Counted from the stretch's first letter, positions 44,049 to 53,349 are shown. The stretch is DNA of 64,000 bases from Desulforhopalus sp. IMCC35007 (GCF_005116575.1 NZ_SWCN01000006.1:62001-126000), one strand, 5' to 3'. Notes: generated from the sequence alone by a model not told the origin. Made by a program: numbers and translations.

Positions 44049-45164
44049 TTAAAGGAGGGAAGGGGGAGACTGGTCAGATTCATTGGGCTCGTTTTTTGGA
44101 CGGATAGAACGGACCTTTGGCAGATAGTCCTTAAAGGTATCGCCGTAGATCTCCCAGATGGTGATGAAAAGAGCAGCCACAATCGGGCCTATGACGATAC
44201 CAAGCAGACCGAACATGGACAGGCCACCCAAGGTTCCAAACAGTACGAAGAGGTCGTGCATCTCTGTATCTTTGCCAACCAGTCGAGGACGAACAAGATT
44301 GTCCAGGTTTCCTGCCACTACACCGCAGAATATGGCCAGAATGATAACCCCTGAAAAATTACCCATGAGAGCGAGGATACAGAGTGCCGGGAACCAGATT
44401 ATTGCAGTTCCAAAGGCAGGGACGATGGACATAACCGCCATGACTGACCCCCAGAAAACCGGGCCCTTAATACCCGCTATGGCAAAGGCCGCTCCGCAGA
44501 TTGATCCCTGTAAGACTCCTATGATCAATGTTCCTTTCAGGGTTGCCCTGGTGACGGAGGTGAACCTGTTGAGCAGTCGTATCTCGTTGTGGTCGTCGAG
44601 AGGAAGAAAGTAGAGGATTTTTTCAAGAAGAACGTCCCCCATGGTCAGGAAATAGAACATTACGTAAAGCATTATTATTGATGAGAAAATTGCATCAATA
44701 GTCAGCTTTGTAAATCCGGAAAGCGAGTTTATTAAAAATGAAGATAAGGTGCCTACCAATTCTCCGGCTTTCTGGATGATGATGTCACGATAGGGCAGGA
44801 TTTCCTGATAGTAGGGCACTTTTTCAAGATAGGTACTGATAATTGTAGGTTCGTTGATAAAGGTCTGAACCCAGGGGGTAACAGACTGACCAATGGAAAT
44901 TGCCTGGCTGATAACAACCGTCAAAAGAACGGACAGTGGTGTGAGAACCAGAATAATGATGGCAAACACTGTCAGAATTGAGGCAATGGTTTCTTTGCCT
45001 CCCAGTGCGTTGCTCAGCCTTGTATGCAGTGGTGTGACGATTGCTGAAAACAGTCCAGCCATAAAAATTGCCATCAAAAATTGATGGATCATGGATAAAA
45101 ACACACCGGAAATGAGAACAACCAGGGTGATCAATGTTATTCTGCTGAGGTTTTCGTTTTTCAT
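44049..45164 (-). CDS. AI-2E/PerM family membrane transporter
   Basis: 371 aa with about eight helices. The family's central soluble segment (about 85-140) and C-terminal RPRLVGKDTEMHDLFVLFGTLGG motif, followed by FGLLGIVIGPIVAALF, identify the family. It includes autoinducer-2 exporters and Na+/H+ antiporter-like proteins, so the name gives no firm substrate. It follows lutC after 42 bp, in the same direction. Lactate or proton/sodium movement linked to the upstream lut genes is only a guess. Confidence 0.88.
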   Translation of the reverse strand: MKNENLSRITLITLVVLISGVFLSMIHQFLMAIFMAGLFSAIVTPLHTRLSNALGGKETIASILTVFAIIILVLTPLSVLLTVVISQAISIGQSVTPWVQTFINEPTIISTYLEKVPYYQEILPYRDIIIQKAGELVGTLSSFLINSLSGFTKLTIDAIFSSIIMLYVMFYFLTMGDVLLEKILYFLPLDDHNEIRLLNRFTSVTRATLKGTLIIGVLQGSICGAAFAIAGIKGPVFWGSVMAVMSIVPAFGTAIIWFPALCILALMGNFSGVIILAIFCGVVAGNLDNLVRPRLVGKDTEMHDLFVLFGTLGGLSMFGLLGIVIGPIVAALFITIWEIYGDTFKDYLPKVRSIRPKNEPNESDQSPPSLL

Positions 45165-45206
45165 GGGACTGGTTTTGCCTGAAGGTGTTTTCTCAAACCC
45201 GTTCGA

Positions 45207-46061
45207 TTATGATTTTTCAGCAGTTTCTTCTGCTTGATCGTCTAGAGTGCACGCTTGCTCTGGTGGAGTTTCACTCTCTGTCTTTTCCTCGCTCGGGGAT
45301 TCGGATTCTACTTGAATTGCTTGCGGTTCAAGCTGTTGAGGCTCTTCTTTGAGTAAGATGATATGGACCTCTTTGGGGCCGTGGGCACCATGGACTAAAT
45401 GGGCTTCAATGTCTGCCGTCTTGGATGGCCCGGAGATGAAGACGTAGCTGTCCTCTGGCTTAAGATCTTCTAAAAGGCAACAGGCTTCCTTCAAATCGGC
45501 AACCAGAGTTTCACTTCTGATGAGAGCAATATGAATCGACGGAACCAGTGAAGTTGATCTGGGGCAGCCTGCTGATGTGATCTGCACGAGGGTGCCGGAT
45601 TCGGCGATACTGATAGACGGTACTGTGATCCCGATGTAGGAGGCGATAGTTTTCTCCGTTGTTTCATGGTCACCAGAAAACGTTGTATGTACTGTCACAG
45701 ATTCTCGGTTAAATCTTTTCCAGAGCTGCATCGCTGCAATATCGGGATGATCATGCAGGACAATATGTCTGTTGTAGGAAAATTCAGGCTGTCTGGATCG
45801 CACTATTTCAACGGTAATATCTTCAGCTTCTTTCAGCGAGCCGGCAATATGCAGTTTGGTCCCGAGATTCGTGCAGTTCTCGCTGAAAATATTGATAAGA
45901 TCCTGTTTTTCCTGATATGTTCGCCGTTCGATACGCCGACGGGTTGCACTTTTATCCGGTTTTTCAAACAGTGTGGGCACTGTGAGTTTAGTCCGCTCCT
46001 GACCTTGGGGGAGGTTAAGGGCCTTTCGAATATTATCTAAAAAAGGGAGATCATTTCTCAT
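45207..46061 (-). CDS. lutC: LutC/LldG-type LUD-domain protein with acidic C-terminal tail
   Basis: 284 aa. The LUD domain (about 60-235) has SIAESGTLVQITSAG, SGPSKTADIEAHLVHGAHGP and PKEVHIILL, as in the lactate-oxidation subunit LutC. Residues about 238-284 form a Glu/Gln/Pro-rich tail that LutC proteins normally lack. AGGAGG precedes the ATG, and the start overlaps lutB by 11 bp, so the three lut genes are coupled. It is part of the cytoplasmic LutABC complex that converts L-lactate to pyruvate. Confidence 0.9.
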   Translation of the reverse strand: MRNDLPFLDNIRKALNLPQGQERTKLTVPTLFEKPDKSATRRRIERRTYQEKQDLINIFSENCTNLGTKLHIAGSLKEAEDITVEIVRSRQPEFSYNRHIVLHDHPDIAAMQLWKRFNRESVTVHTTFSGDHETTEKTIASYIGITVPSISIAESGTLVQITSAGCPRSTSLVPSIHIALIRSETLVADLKEACCLLEDLKPEDSYVFISGPSKTADIEAHLVHGAHGPKEVHIILLKEEPQQLEPQAIQVESESPSEEKTESETPPEQACTLDDQAEETAEKS

Positions 46062-47529
46062 TGTTTGTCTCCTCCTTTATTGCAGGAGTCTGTTGCTGGC
46101 GCTTGGCATATTTTTCATCCCATATTTCAGAAAAGGTTCGTTGAGCGATGGGCGGCAGATCGCGGTCATCCGTCCAGCCGGAGGCAAGACCGGCCATCTT
46201 TTTTATCATATTATTTTTACCAATGAACGGTTTCTGTAAAAGGCGTGCGGTCTTAATCATGCGTCGATAAGCAGAGCTGTGGGAAATAGCTTTCTGCCAG
46301 GCGGCATACACATAGGCCTCTTTGACGTTATGCTGGCGTACGTTCCACCGGTTATCACCATAAGCGAGTTTGTATCTGAGGGCGCTGAGCATTCGTGGCA
46401 GGTCATTTTTTACCGGACAGACGTCCAGGCAGGCGCCGCAGAGTGTTTCGCCCTTGCATAGATCGGCATGTTTGTTAACACCATCAAGCAGAGGGGTGAT
46501 GACCGCTCCGATCGGTCCGGGATAGGTTGAGTTATAGGCATGACCGCCGATTTTACCGTAGACCGGGCAGATGTTAAGACAGGCGCCGCAACGAATGCAG
46601 GCAAGGGATTCACGAAACTCCAGGTCAGCCAGAATCTTAGAGCGGCCATTGTCTATAATAACCAGGTGAAACTCTTCGGGGCCATCGGGGTCACCTTCTT
46701 TTTTTGGGCCTCCGTTAAAACTTACATAGGTGGAGAGCTTTTGCAGTGCAGCGCCACGGGTGAGGAGCTGCAGGGTTTCCCGCTGTTCATCTGTGGTTGC
46801 TGTGACTCTTTCCATACCCATCAATGCCAGATGAATGCGTGGCATTGTGGTTGACATGCGGATATTGCCCTCATTGGAAACCAGAGCGATCTGCCCTGTT
46901 TCGGCACAGGCAAGGTTGCATCCCGTAATGCCCATGTCAGCTGAGAGTAGTTTTTCCCGAAGGGCCTTGCGGGCAGCCATGGTGAGTTCCGGTGGATCCG
47001 TTGTGGGCTCGATCCCAAGTTTATCCGTAAAGAGCTTGCCAATATCATGACGGTCCATGTGGATACAGGGCGCAATGATATGGGAAGGTGTGTCTCCTGC
47101 AAGCTGGATGATATATTCTCCAAGATCGGTTTCAACAACTTCAATGCCCGCTTTTTCAAGGGCCGGGTCAATGTCGATCTCCATGGAGGTCATTGACTTT
47201 CCTTTGACCACGCTTTTGACCTGGTTCTTTTGGGCGACTTCGAGGGTGTATGCGACCGCTTCTTCGGCGGTCCGGGCAAAAAACACCTTTCCTCCGCGTT
47301 TGCGTACCTTTTGTGCAAGTTCCATCAGAATAATATCAAGGTGGGCCAGAGTTCGCATCCGTGACTCCTTAACCCTGTCTCTCATCCCCTGGTCTTCCAG
47401 TTCTTTCCAGAGTTGCATGGCCCCTTTGCCAAAACGATCTTGAATATTGTCCAGGCTTTTTTGCAGGGTGGGAGAGGCTATGGCTTTTTTCGCACCTTCA
47501 ATATAGGCGGATTCTATTTTTTTACTCAT
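46051..47529 (-). CDS. lutB: LutB-type LUD/ferredoxin lactate-oxidation subunit
   Basis: 492 aa from ATG 47529, with GGAGG upstream; the frame extends to 47640 but that part overlaps lutA. The LUD domain (about 50-290) is followed by two [4Fe-4S] motifs, CIRCGACLNICPVYGKIGGH and CGACLDVCPVKNDLP, and a C-terminal domain with GWTDDRDLPP. It carries electrons from lactate oxidation. It overlaps lutA by 4 bp (ATGA) and lutC by 11 bp. Confidence 0.93.
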   Translation of the reverse strand: MSKKIESAYIEGAKKAIASPTLQKSLDNIQDRFGKGAMQLWKELEDQGMRDRVKESRMRTLAHLDIILMELAQKVRKRGGKVFFARTAEEAVAYTLEVAQKNQVKSVVKGKSMTSMEIDIDPALEKAGIEVVETDLGEYIIQLAGDTPSHIIAPCIHMDRHDIGKLFTDKLGIEPTTDPPELTMAARKALREKLLSADMGITGCNLACAETGQIALVSNEGNIRMSTTMPRIHLALMGMERVTATTDEQRETLQLLTRGAALQKLSTYVSFNGGPKKEGDPDGPEEFHLVIIDNGRSKILADLEFRESLACIRCGACLNICPVYGKIGGHAYNSTYPGPIGAVITPLLDGVNKHADLCKGETLCGACLDVCPVKNDLPRMLSALRYKLAYGDNRWNVRQHNVKEAYVYAAWQKAISHSSAYRRMIKTARLLQKPFIGKNNMIKKMAGLASGWTDDRDLPPIAQRTFSEIWDEKYAKRQQQTPAIKEETNNEK

Positions 47530-48269
47530 GACTGGCCTCCGGCTGTACTGGCGAGGAGTTCTGCGATATGCATCACTTTTACATTTTCTTCTCTGCGGGA
47601 GAGGCGCCCCTGGATATTCATCAGACAGCTGATGTCGCAACCCGTCACAACTTCGGCACCGGACGCGAGGATGTTTTCAATTTTTTCATCAACCATGGCT
47701 GTAGAAATGTCTGGGTAGTTGATTGCAAAAGTACCGCCAAAGCCGCAGCAGGTATCGCTGTCTTTCATCTCTATAAACTCCAGGCCTTTAATATGACGAA
47801 GCAGGGTGCGAGGTTGAGAATTGATCTGCAAACCACGGCTGAGATGACACGAGTCGTGGTAGGTGACCTTGCCTGGAAATTCGGCACCAATATTTGAGAG
47901 GTTCAGCTCATCAACCAGATACTGTGTGAATTCGAAAGTTTTAGAGCCAACAGTCTTTGCTCGTGCCAGCATCTCAGGATCATCTGCAAAAAGTTCCGGA
48001 TAATGATGGCGGACCATGTGAACGCAGGAGCCGGACGGGCAGACAATGACGGCCTCGTTTTCAAATATTTCTATGAAGCGTCTGGCCGCAACAGTTGCAT
48101 CTTTACGATAGCCACTGTTAAAGGCGGGCTGTCCACAGCAAGTCTGCTGGGTGGGATAATCAAAGTCGATCTGTAATCTTTGAAAAATCGAGACCATAGC
48201 TTCTGCTGCCTGCGGAAACATTGAGTCGACTAAACATTGCACAAAAAGGGAAACTTTCTTTCCTGCCAT
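47526..48269 (-). CDS. lutA: LutA-type CCG-domain Fe-S protein
   Basis: 247 aa. Two CCG domains carry TCCGQPAFNSGY and DTCCGFGGTFA, plus CPSGSCVHM and YHDSCHLSRGL, the cysteine-rich repeats of LutA, GlpC and HdrB. This subunit binds Fe-S and works with LutB and LutC. It has an AAGGAG Shine-Dalgarno and is the first gene of the lutABC-transporter run on the minus strand. Confidence 0.93.
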   Translation of the reverse strand: MAGKKVSLFVQCLVDSMFPQAAEAMVSIFQRLQIDFDYPTQQTCCGQPAFNSGYRKDATVAARRFIEIFENEAVIVCPSGSCVHMVRHHYPELFADDPEMLARAKTVGSKTFEFTQYLVDELNLSNIGAEFPGKVTYHDSCHLSRGLQINSQPRTLLRHIKGLEFIEMKDSDTCCGFGGTFAINYPDISTAMVDEKIENILASGAEVVTGCDISCLMNIQGRLSRREENVKVMHIAELLASTAGGQS

Positions 48270-48545
48270 TGGGGCTCCTTGTTCTCTCGGTCTATATTGA
48301 AACGATTTAATTCAGATGGCTCTTGTTTTGTTGTGTGCGACTGTGAAGTGTACACCATTTATGGGAGCTGCGGGGATTTTTGTAGACCATATCTGCAATT
48401 GAAAAGAATTTTTTCTTTTGCTGCGGCAAACAGGACAGCATTTCATTTTATATCCTTGAATCAATTTGCATAATCTTCTAGAAAGGTCAATAAGAATGTA
48501 CTGTAAAGACATAAAAGGTCAAATCAAAATACAAAAGGAGAAGAG

Positions 48546-49511
48546 ATGAAAAAGGCTGCGCTATCGATACTTATAGGACTAATTCTAGGAGCGGCGACTG
48601 CTGGGCTTGCAGATACGCCACGAATCTCTGTGAGTCAGTTTGTGGACCACCCCGCCTTGAATGCGGTACTGCAGGGCTTTAAAGATGATTTAAAGGAAAA
48701 TGGTGTGGAGGTTCAGTACAAGGAATATAATGCCCATGGTAACATGGGAACCGTAGGGCAAATTGCAACGCAGATCGCCTCGGATTCTCCTTCCCTGATC
48801 GTGGCCATTGCAACGCCAAATGCACAGGCCTGTGCCAAGCTGTATGAAAAGGCACCACAACTTGCCGATACACCAATGCTTTTTACCGCAATTACCGATC
48901 CTATGGCGGCAGGGCTGGTTGAGGATTACGCAAAGCCGCCTAAAAACATCACAGGTGTTTCCAATCAGATGCCCATGGATAAACACCTTGACATGATTAA
49001 ACGTTTTCTTCCGGAACTCAAGCGTCTTGGTGTGATGTATAATGCTGGAGAGGTGAATTCGGTTTCCAACGTGAAGCGTTTAAATGAAGCGGCGGTTGAG
49101 CGTGGAATAACAATTGTGGATGGGCCTGTGACAAATTCAGCTGATGTATTCCAGGCGGCCCAGAGCCTTGTCGGTAAGGTGGAAGCTATTTATGTGCCGA
49201 CCGATAATACGGTGGTTTCAGCCTTAGAGGCGGTAGTTAAGATCTGTGAACGAACGCAACTACCACTTTTTAGTGCGGATACCGATTCTGTTAAACGTGG
49301 TGCAATTGCCGCTCTTGGGTTTGATTACTACCTGCATGGAAAACAGACTGGTGTCATGGCTAGAAAGATACTTGCAGGAGCAAAACCGTCTGAGCTGCCT
49401 GTTGAATTTCAAAAAGATCTATCCTTTCATGTTAACCCAAAGGCTGCAGAACGTATGGGACTTGTTGTCGATAAAAGTATCATTGACTCAGTCGACGTCA
49501 TCCATGAATAG
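48546..49511 (+). CDS. Periplasmic ABC-type substrate-binding protein (TrpX/PF04392-like)
   Basis: 321 aa with a signal peptide (1-22, cleaved near GLADTP). Periplasmic-binding fold of the ABC_sub_bind family: ISVSQFVDHPALNAVLQGF, SLIVAIATPNAQA, and a C-terminal lobe with YYLHGKQTGVMARKILAG. Members bind tryptophan, tyrosine or other small ligands. No permease or ATPase gene is next to it. Its C-terminal lobe resembles the sensor region of the histidine kinase at 61959-64000. AAGGAG precedes the ATG and a terminator follows, so it is a single-gene unit. Confidence 0.88.
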   Translation: MKKAALSILIGLILGAATAGLADTPRISVSQFVDHPALNAVLQGFKDDLKENGVEVQYKEYNAHGNMGTVGQIATQIASDSPSLIVAIATPNAQACAKLYEKAPQLADTPMLFTAITDPMAAGLVEDYAKPPKNITGVSNQMPMDKHLDMIKRFLPELKRLGVMYNAGEVNSVSNVKRLNEAAVERGITIVDGPVTNSADVFQAAQSLVGKVEAIYVPTDNTVVSALEAVVKICERTQLPLFSADTDSVKRGAIAALGFDYYLHGKQTGVMARKILAGAKPSELPVEFQKDLSFHVNPKAAERMGLVVDKSIIDSVDVIHE

Positions 49512-49596
49512 GACTGCGATTTCCTGGAGATAGTCTGGAAGAAAATATTGAGGTTATGTTGGCCTCATTTGTTATATCATACCATCTTTGTTCTCT

Positions 49597-49635
49597 AAAA
49601 AAGCCAAACCCAGGTTAACCGGGTTTGGCTTTTTC
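49597..49635 (+). terminator. Intrinsic terminator after the binding-protein gene
   Basis: A perfect stem, AAAAAGCCAAACCC with its complement (49598-49611 and 49621-49634), is followed by T residues. Confidence 0.92.
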
Positions 49636-49986
49636 TGTTGAAAAAAGAGAAAACGCCAGCCAATAGTTTTTTTTCTGCATCACTGAGGCAATCAGACATC
49701 TATCTATTTCTTACCGTATCTTTACTTTGTATAGTGTCGCACTTTTTTCAATTTAAGTCATTGATAAACCGTAATTTTTGTTTTTGAGAGTGGCACTTCA
49801 TACGTCCTGGTAAAATAATCACTGTTTCAAGGGCTTGTTAACCGTTGATCCTGCCCTATAGTTGAAAACTGGGTAGGCGAAAAACACACTGGAAAAACTG
49901 GGACGAACAGGTTGGGTGAAAGAAAAACCCTGAGATTATCCATTTTCGCCAGATTGAAGAAAAGCCATCATACACAGGGGGGAAAT
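49636..49986 (+). promoter_or_regulatory. Non-coding gap with a putative promoter
   Basis: A 351-bp AT-rich gap. Near its right end TTGTTA (49835-49840), 16-bp spacer and TATAGT (49857-49862) could drive the DUF533-family gene. Nothing else was recognised. Confidence 0.4.
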
Positions 49987-50757
49987 ATGGCAGGATTTGC
50001 AGATATTCTTGGTGCACTCGTTCAAAGTGGTATGTCCAAATCAAGTACAAAACGTCTTACTAATGCCTTTGGAGCAGGAGGTGGAGGCTCACTCAGCGAT
50101 ATAGTCGGCGGACTGGCCAGGATGGTGGGTGGTGCTGGAGGCCAGTCACAGGCCGGTGGCCTCGGTGGTATGTTGGGAGACGTTCTGGGAAACCTCAGTA
50201 ACAATAAAGCGGCCCTCGGGGGTCTGGGAGCCCTTGGTGGTGCACTGCTTGGAGGAGGAAGATCCTCAGCGAAAGGTGCCATTGGTGGGGGTGCCCTGGC
50301 TATGCTGGCCTCCCTTGCTTTTTCCGCATTAAAGTCGGCCGGACAGGCACCAGCTCAGCCTCCAAAGGCGCTTTTGGAGGCGCAGACCCCGGAGCAGGAA
50401 AAAGAACTGGATGAAGAGGCCAATCTTCTTGTTAAGGCAATGATAAATGCAGCAAAGGCCGATGGTGCGATAGACCAGGCGGAGTTGCAGAAAATTATCG
50501 GAAAATTTGAGGAAGACGGTCTTAGTCAGGAGGATAAAGACTTTTTTATGGTTGAATCAGCGCGCCCCCTTGATATAAGTGGACTTATTGCCGCTGCTGC
50601 AGGTCGTCCGGAGCTGGCCGCCCAGATTTATGCGGCGTCACTGCTGGCCATCGAGGTTGATACCGCGGCCGAAGAACAATATATGCAAAAGCTGGCCTCG
50701 GGACTGCAACTTGCGCCCGCAACAGTGAGCTACATTGAAACAACGTTAGCTAAATAG
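49987..50757 (+). CDS. DUF533/TerB-like protein
   Basis: 256 aa from ATG 49987, right after AGGGGGG; the open frame to 49912 lacks a ribosome-binding site. The N-terminal half is Gly/Ala-rich with repeated GGLGG segments (residues 30-125). The C-terminal half (about 145-256) is a TerB-like helical bundle, LLVKAMINAAKADGAIDQ, matching the YebE/DUF533 family whose role is unknown. A hydrophobic Gly-rich stretch could associate with the membrane. The gene lies just before the BON-LysM gene, in the same direction. Confidence 0.82.
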   Translation: MAGFADILGALVQSGMSKSSTKRLTNAFGAGGGGSLSDIVGGLARMVGGAGGQSQAGGLGGMLGDVLGNLSNNKAALGGLGALGGALLGGGRSSAKGAIGGGALAMLASLAFSALKSAGQAPAQPPKALLEAQTPEQEKELDEEANLLVKAMINAAKADGAIDQAELQKIIGKFEEDGLSQEDKDFFMVESARPLDISGLIAAAAGRPELAAQIYAASLLAIEVDTAAEEQYMQKLASGLQLAPATVSYIETTLAK

Positions 50758-50830
50758 TTAAAATACGGGTGGATGCAACAGGTATGTTTCGACCGTGTCG
50801 ATAAAAAAACTATTCTGCAGGGAGATCGCT

Positions 50831-51259
50831 ATGGGATTATTAAGTTTTGCAAAGAATATAGGTAAAAAAATCTTCTCAACGGAGGCGGAAGCTTCGTCCG
50901 CAATAAAGGCCCATGTGGAAGAGGATAACCCGGGAATTAAAAATCTTGAAGTAACAATCAAAGACGGAGTGGTATCGCTCAGCGGCGAGGCGGAGAGCGC
51001 AGAGGCCCTGGAAAAATCGGTCCTTCTTGCAGGGAATATTAAAGGGGTCGGAGAGGTAAAGTTTGATAACGTGGCCGCCCCGGCCCCGGTTGAAGAAGTT
51101 GAGTATTACGAAATTGTCTCCGGGGACACCCTGTCGGCAATTGCCAAGAAGTTCTATGGTAAGTCCTCCGAGTATCCACGAATCTTCCTTGCGAACAGGG
51201 AAGTCATCAAGGATGCCGACAAGATTTATGTCGGCCAGAAAATCCGTATCCCTAAGTAA
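50831..51259 (+). CDS. kbp: BON and LysM domain protein (YgaU/Kbp-like)
   Basis: 142 aa from ATG 50831, 6-7 nt after GGGAG; the frame is open to 50795. A BON domain (about 23-75, VTIKDGVVSLSGEAES) and a C-terminal LysM domain (about 93-140, YEIVSGDTLSAIAKKFYG) are joined by an Ala/Pro linker. This order and length match E. coli YgaU/Kbp, a potassium-binding protein. There is no signal peptide, which also fits Kbp. The potassium-binding function here is by homology only. Confidence 0.88.
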   Translation: MGLLSFAKNIGKKIFSTEAEASSAIKAHVEEDNPGIKNLEVTIKDGVVSLSGEAESAEALEKSVLLAGNIKGVGEVKFDNVAAPAPVEEVEYYEIVSGDTLSAIAKKFYGKSSEYPRIFLANREVIKDADKIYVGQKIRIPK

Positions 51260-51296
51260 CCGTTTTTAAGGGCAATATAAAGGATTTGTGATAAAG

Positions 51297-51319
51297 ATCG
51301 TGCATTTTTTTTGCACGAT
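51297..51319. repeat. Perfect hairpin downstream of the BON-LysM gene
   Basis: ATCGTGCA (51297-51304) pairs with 51312-51319 around a T7 loop. There is no T-run after it; it may assist the terminator at 51333. Confidence 0.6.
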
Positions 51320-51332
51320 GGCAAAGAACCAG

Positions 51333-51366
51333 AGGCCGGATGACTGCATAGGTCAGCGGCCTTTTT
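51333..51366 (+). terminator. Intrinsic terminator of the DUF533/BON-LysM unit
   Basis: An AGGCCG...CGGCCT outer stem plus TGAC/GTCA inner stem, with a small internal loop, is followed by TTTTT. Confidence 0.75.
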
Positions 51367-51395
51367 GTATATCTGTAAACAGCCTGAAAGTCTAA

Positions 51396-51797
51396 TTATC
51401 GTGGGGAGTAGACCTGCTTCCATTTTTCTGTTTGTCCTTTGTTGTAGTTGGCAAGGGCCTTGTAAAAGGCGCCAACGGCAAGCTCAGCACAGTGGAAGTG
51501 GTCAGGGGGCAGGGTCTGGAGAAAATCGGCGACGTTGTCTGGGGACAGGTCCCAGCCGGTCTGGACCGATCTGCCTTCCATGAGATAGGAGACGGCATTC
51601 CCGCAGGCAACGGTGTTAAGACAACCGTTCACGGTAAAGGTGACCATCTGAATCTGGTTGGCACGAATTGAGATATACATATTAATGGTGTCCCCGCATT
51701 CACCTGTTCGAGAACCAAAACCATCGGGGTGTTCCAGTTCGCCATAGCGTTCTGTGCGACTGACCATTGCCTGAAAATTGTCTGAATGTTCTTGCAT
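51396..51797 (-). CDS. NifU/IscU-like Fe-S cluster scaffold
   Basis: 133 aa. Three cysteine sites of the IscU/NifU N-terminal fold are present: GECGD (C34), NGCLNTVACG (C59/C65) and HCAEL (C103). It would build or carry an Fe-S cluster. There is no IscS/NifS partner nearby; citrate synthase lies directly upstream in the same direction, 47 bp away. Its Shine-Dalgarno GAGGAGGG is inside the arm of a perfect hairpin, which may limit translation. Confidence 0.8.
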   Translation of the reverse strand: MQEHSDNFQAMVSRTERYGELEHPDGFGSRTGECGDTINMYISIRANQIQMVTFTVNGCLNTVACGNAVSYLMEGRSVQTGWDLSPDNVADFLQTLPPDHFHCAELAVGAFYKALANYNKGQTEKWKQVYSPR

Positions 51798-51808
51798 TGT
51801 TTTCTACA

Positions 51809-51834
51809 ACCCTCCTCTTTTGCAAGAGGAGGGT
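51809..51834 (-). promoter_or_regulatory. Perfect hairpin burying the NifU-like gene's ribosome-binding site
   Basis: ACCCTCCTCTT (51809-51819) pairs with 51824-51834 through all 11 bp around a 4-nt loop. It lies between citrate synthase and the NifU-like gene. In the minus-strand RNA the 3' arm carries GAGGAGGG, 12 nt before the ATG. It may be an attenuator, a thermometer-like element, or a terminator without a good T-run. Confidence 0.6.
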
Positions 51835-51844
51835 GAGTCTATAG

Positions 51845-53131
51845 TTATCGCTCCATGAGCGGGATAAACGGCCTGGTTGTCTCTCCGGTGTAGATCTGGC
51901 GGGGTCTGGAAATCCTCTGTTTATGATCATGGAGTTCTTTCCAGTTGGCAATCCAGCCAGGCATTCTGCCGATGGCAAACATCACAGTATACATGTTGAG
52001 CGGAATACCGATGGCACGCAGGAGGATACCGGAATAGAAATCAACATTGGGATAGAGATTTCTCGAAACGAAATAATCATCCTTGAGAGTCGCTTCTTCC
52101 AGTTCCAGAGCAACGTCGAGGAGGCCGTCTTGGATGTTGAGAGCCTTTAACACCTCATGAACCTGATTTTTCAGGATAAGAGAACGGGGATCGAAGTTTT
52201 TGTAGACCCTGTGACCAAAGCCCATCAGTTTAAATTGATCATCCTTGTCTTTTGCCCGGTCCAGATAGTGGTTTAATGGACGTCCAGAGTCCTTGATGTC
52301 TTCCAGCATCGCAATGACCGCAGCGTTAGCTCCGCCATGCAGAGGCCCCCACAATGCACATACCCCAGCAGCTACAGAGCTGAACAGGTTTGCCCGGGAA
52401 CTGCCAACGACACGTACGGTGGAAGTGGAACAATTCTGTTCATGATCGGCATGGAGAACTAAAAAGAGGTTCAGTGCCTTGTCCACTACTGGAGAAACCT
52501 CATATTCCTGGTATGGATCTGAAAACATCATGTGGAGAAAGTTACCACAGTAGGAGAGGTTAGGGTTGGGGTGGTTGATTGGCTTGCCTGATGCCATTCT
52601 GTAGGCAAAGGCAGCAATGGTTCTTACCTTGGACAGCAAAAGGGAAGCCGTTCTGTCAAACTGTTCTCCGGTGGTTGGAACTTCAAGAACCTCAGGATGA
52701 AAGCAGGATACCAGATTGAGCATGGCGGAAAGGATCGCCATGGGAGGTGCTTCCTTTGGAAAGCCAGAGAAATGATGTTCTAGATTGGTATGGAGTGGGG
52801 CGTGTTCTCTGAGTCGCGAAGAGAACTCTCTTAGCTGTTGAGGCGTTGGAAGTTCTCCGTACAAAACAAGATATGCGGTCTCTGTAAAAGAGGCTTTCTC
52901 TGCAATCTCTTCAATGGGGTATCCTCTATACTTTAAAATACCTTTGGCTCCATCCACATAGGTGATAGAAGAGTAGCAGGAACCGGTATTACCAAAACCC
53001 GGATCCATGGTGATGATTCCACTTTCAGCACGTAATTGTTGTATATCTATGCATGTCTCGTTCTCGGTTCCTGTTATGACATCAAACTCATAACTTTTTC
53101 CGTGTATGTTCAGTGTTGCTTTTTCGCTCAT
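51845..53131 (-). CDS. gltA: Citrate synthase, type II
   Basis: 428 aa, the length of hexameric bacterial enzymes. Active-site residues are in LHGGANAAV, GFGHRVYKNFDPR and VDFYSGILLR (His, His, Asp triad). The N-terminal domain with GYPIEEIAEKASF is typical of type II GltA. It condenses acetyl-CoA and oxaloacetate in the cytoplasm. AAGGAG precedes the ATG. No other citrate-cycle genes lie in the window. Confidence 0.96.
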   Translation of the reverse strand: MSEKATLNIHGKSYEFDVITGTENETCIDIQQLRAESGIITMDPGFGNTGSCYSSITYVDGAKGILKYRGYPIEEIAEKASFTETAYLVLYGELPTPQQLREFSSRLREHAPLHTNLEHHFSGFPKEAPPMAILSAMLNLVSCFHPEVLEVPTTGEQFDRTASLLLSKVRTIAAFAYRMASGKPINHPNPNLSYCGNFLHMMFSDPYQEYEVSPVVDKALNLFLVLHADHEQNCSTSTVRVVGSSRANLFSSVAAGVCALWGPLHGGANAAVIAMLEDIKDSGRPLNHYLDRAKDKDDQFKLMGFGHRVYKNFDPRSLILKNQVHEVLKALNIQDGLLDVALELEEATLKDDYFVSRNLYPNVDFYSGILLRAIGIPLNMYTVMFAIGRMPGWIANWKELHDHKQRISRPRQIYTGETTRPFIPLMER

Positions 53132-53349
53132 GAGGGCTCCTTGCAGAGTTAGTAAGCTGTAACATGGAAATTTTCCAAAACATTAGCTCAAGATGGCTTT
53201 CACTTCATTTGCTTTAACAAGTTAATAATAGTAACCTTTTAGGTTATTGCAACGGTCATGAGAATCCGCCAGGCTGAGGTCAGCAGGTAGTATCCTTTAA
53301 AATCAGTGCCCGGCCAAGGACGATAAAGTTCTCAGCCAGGCATCGGCTA

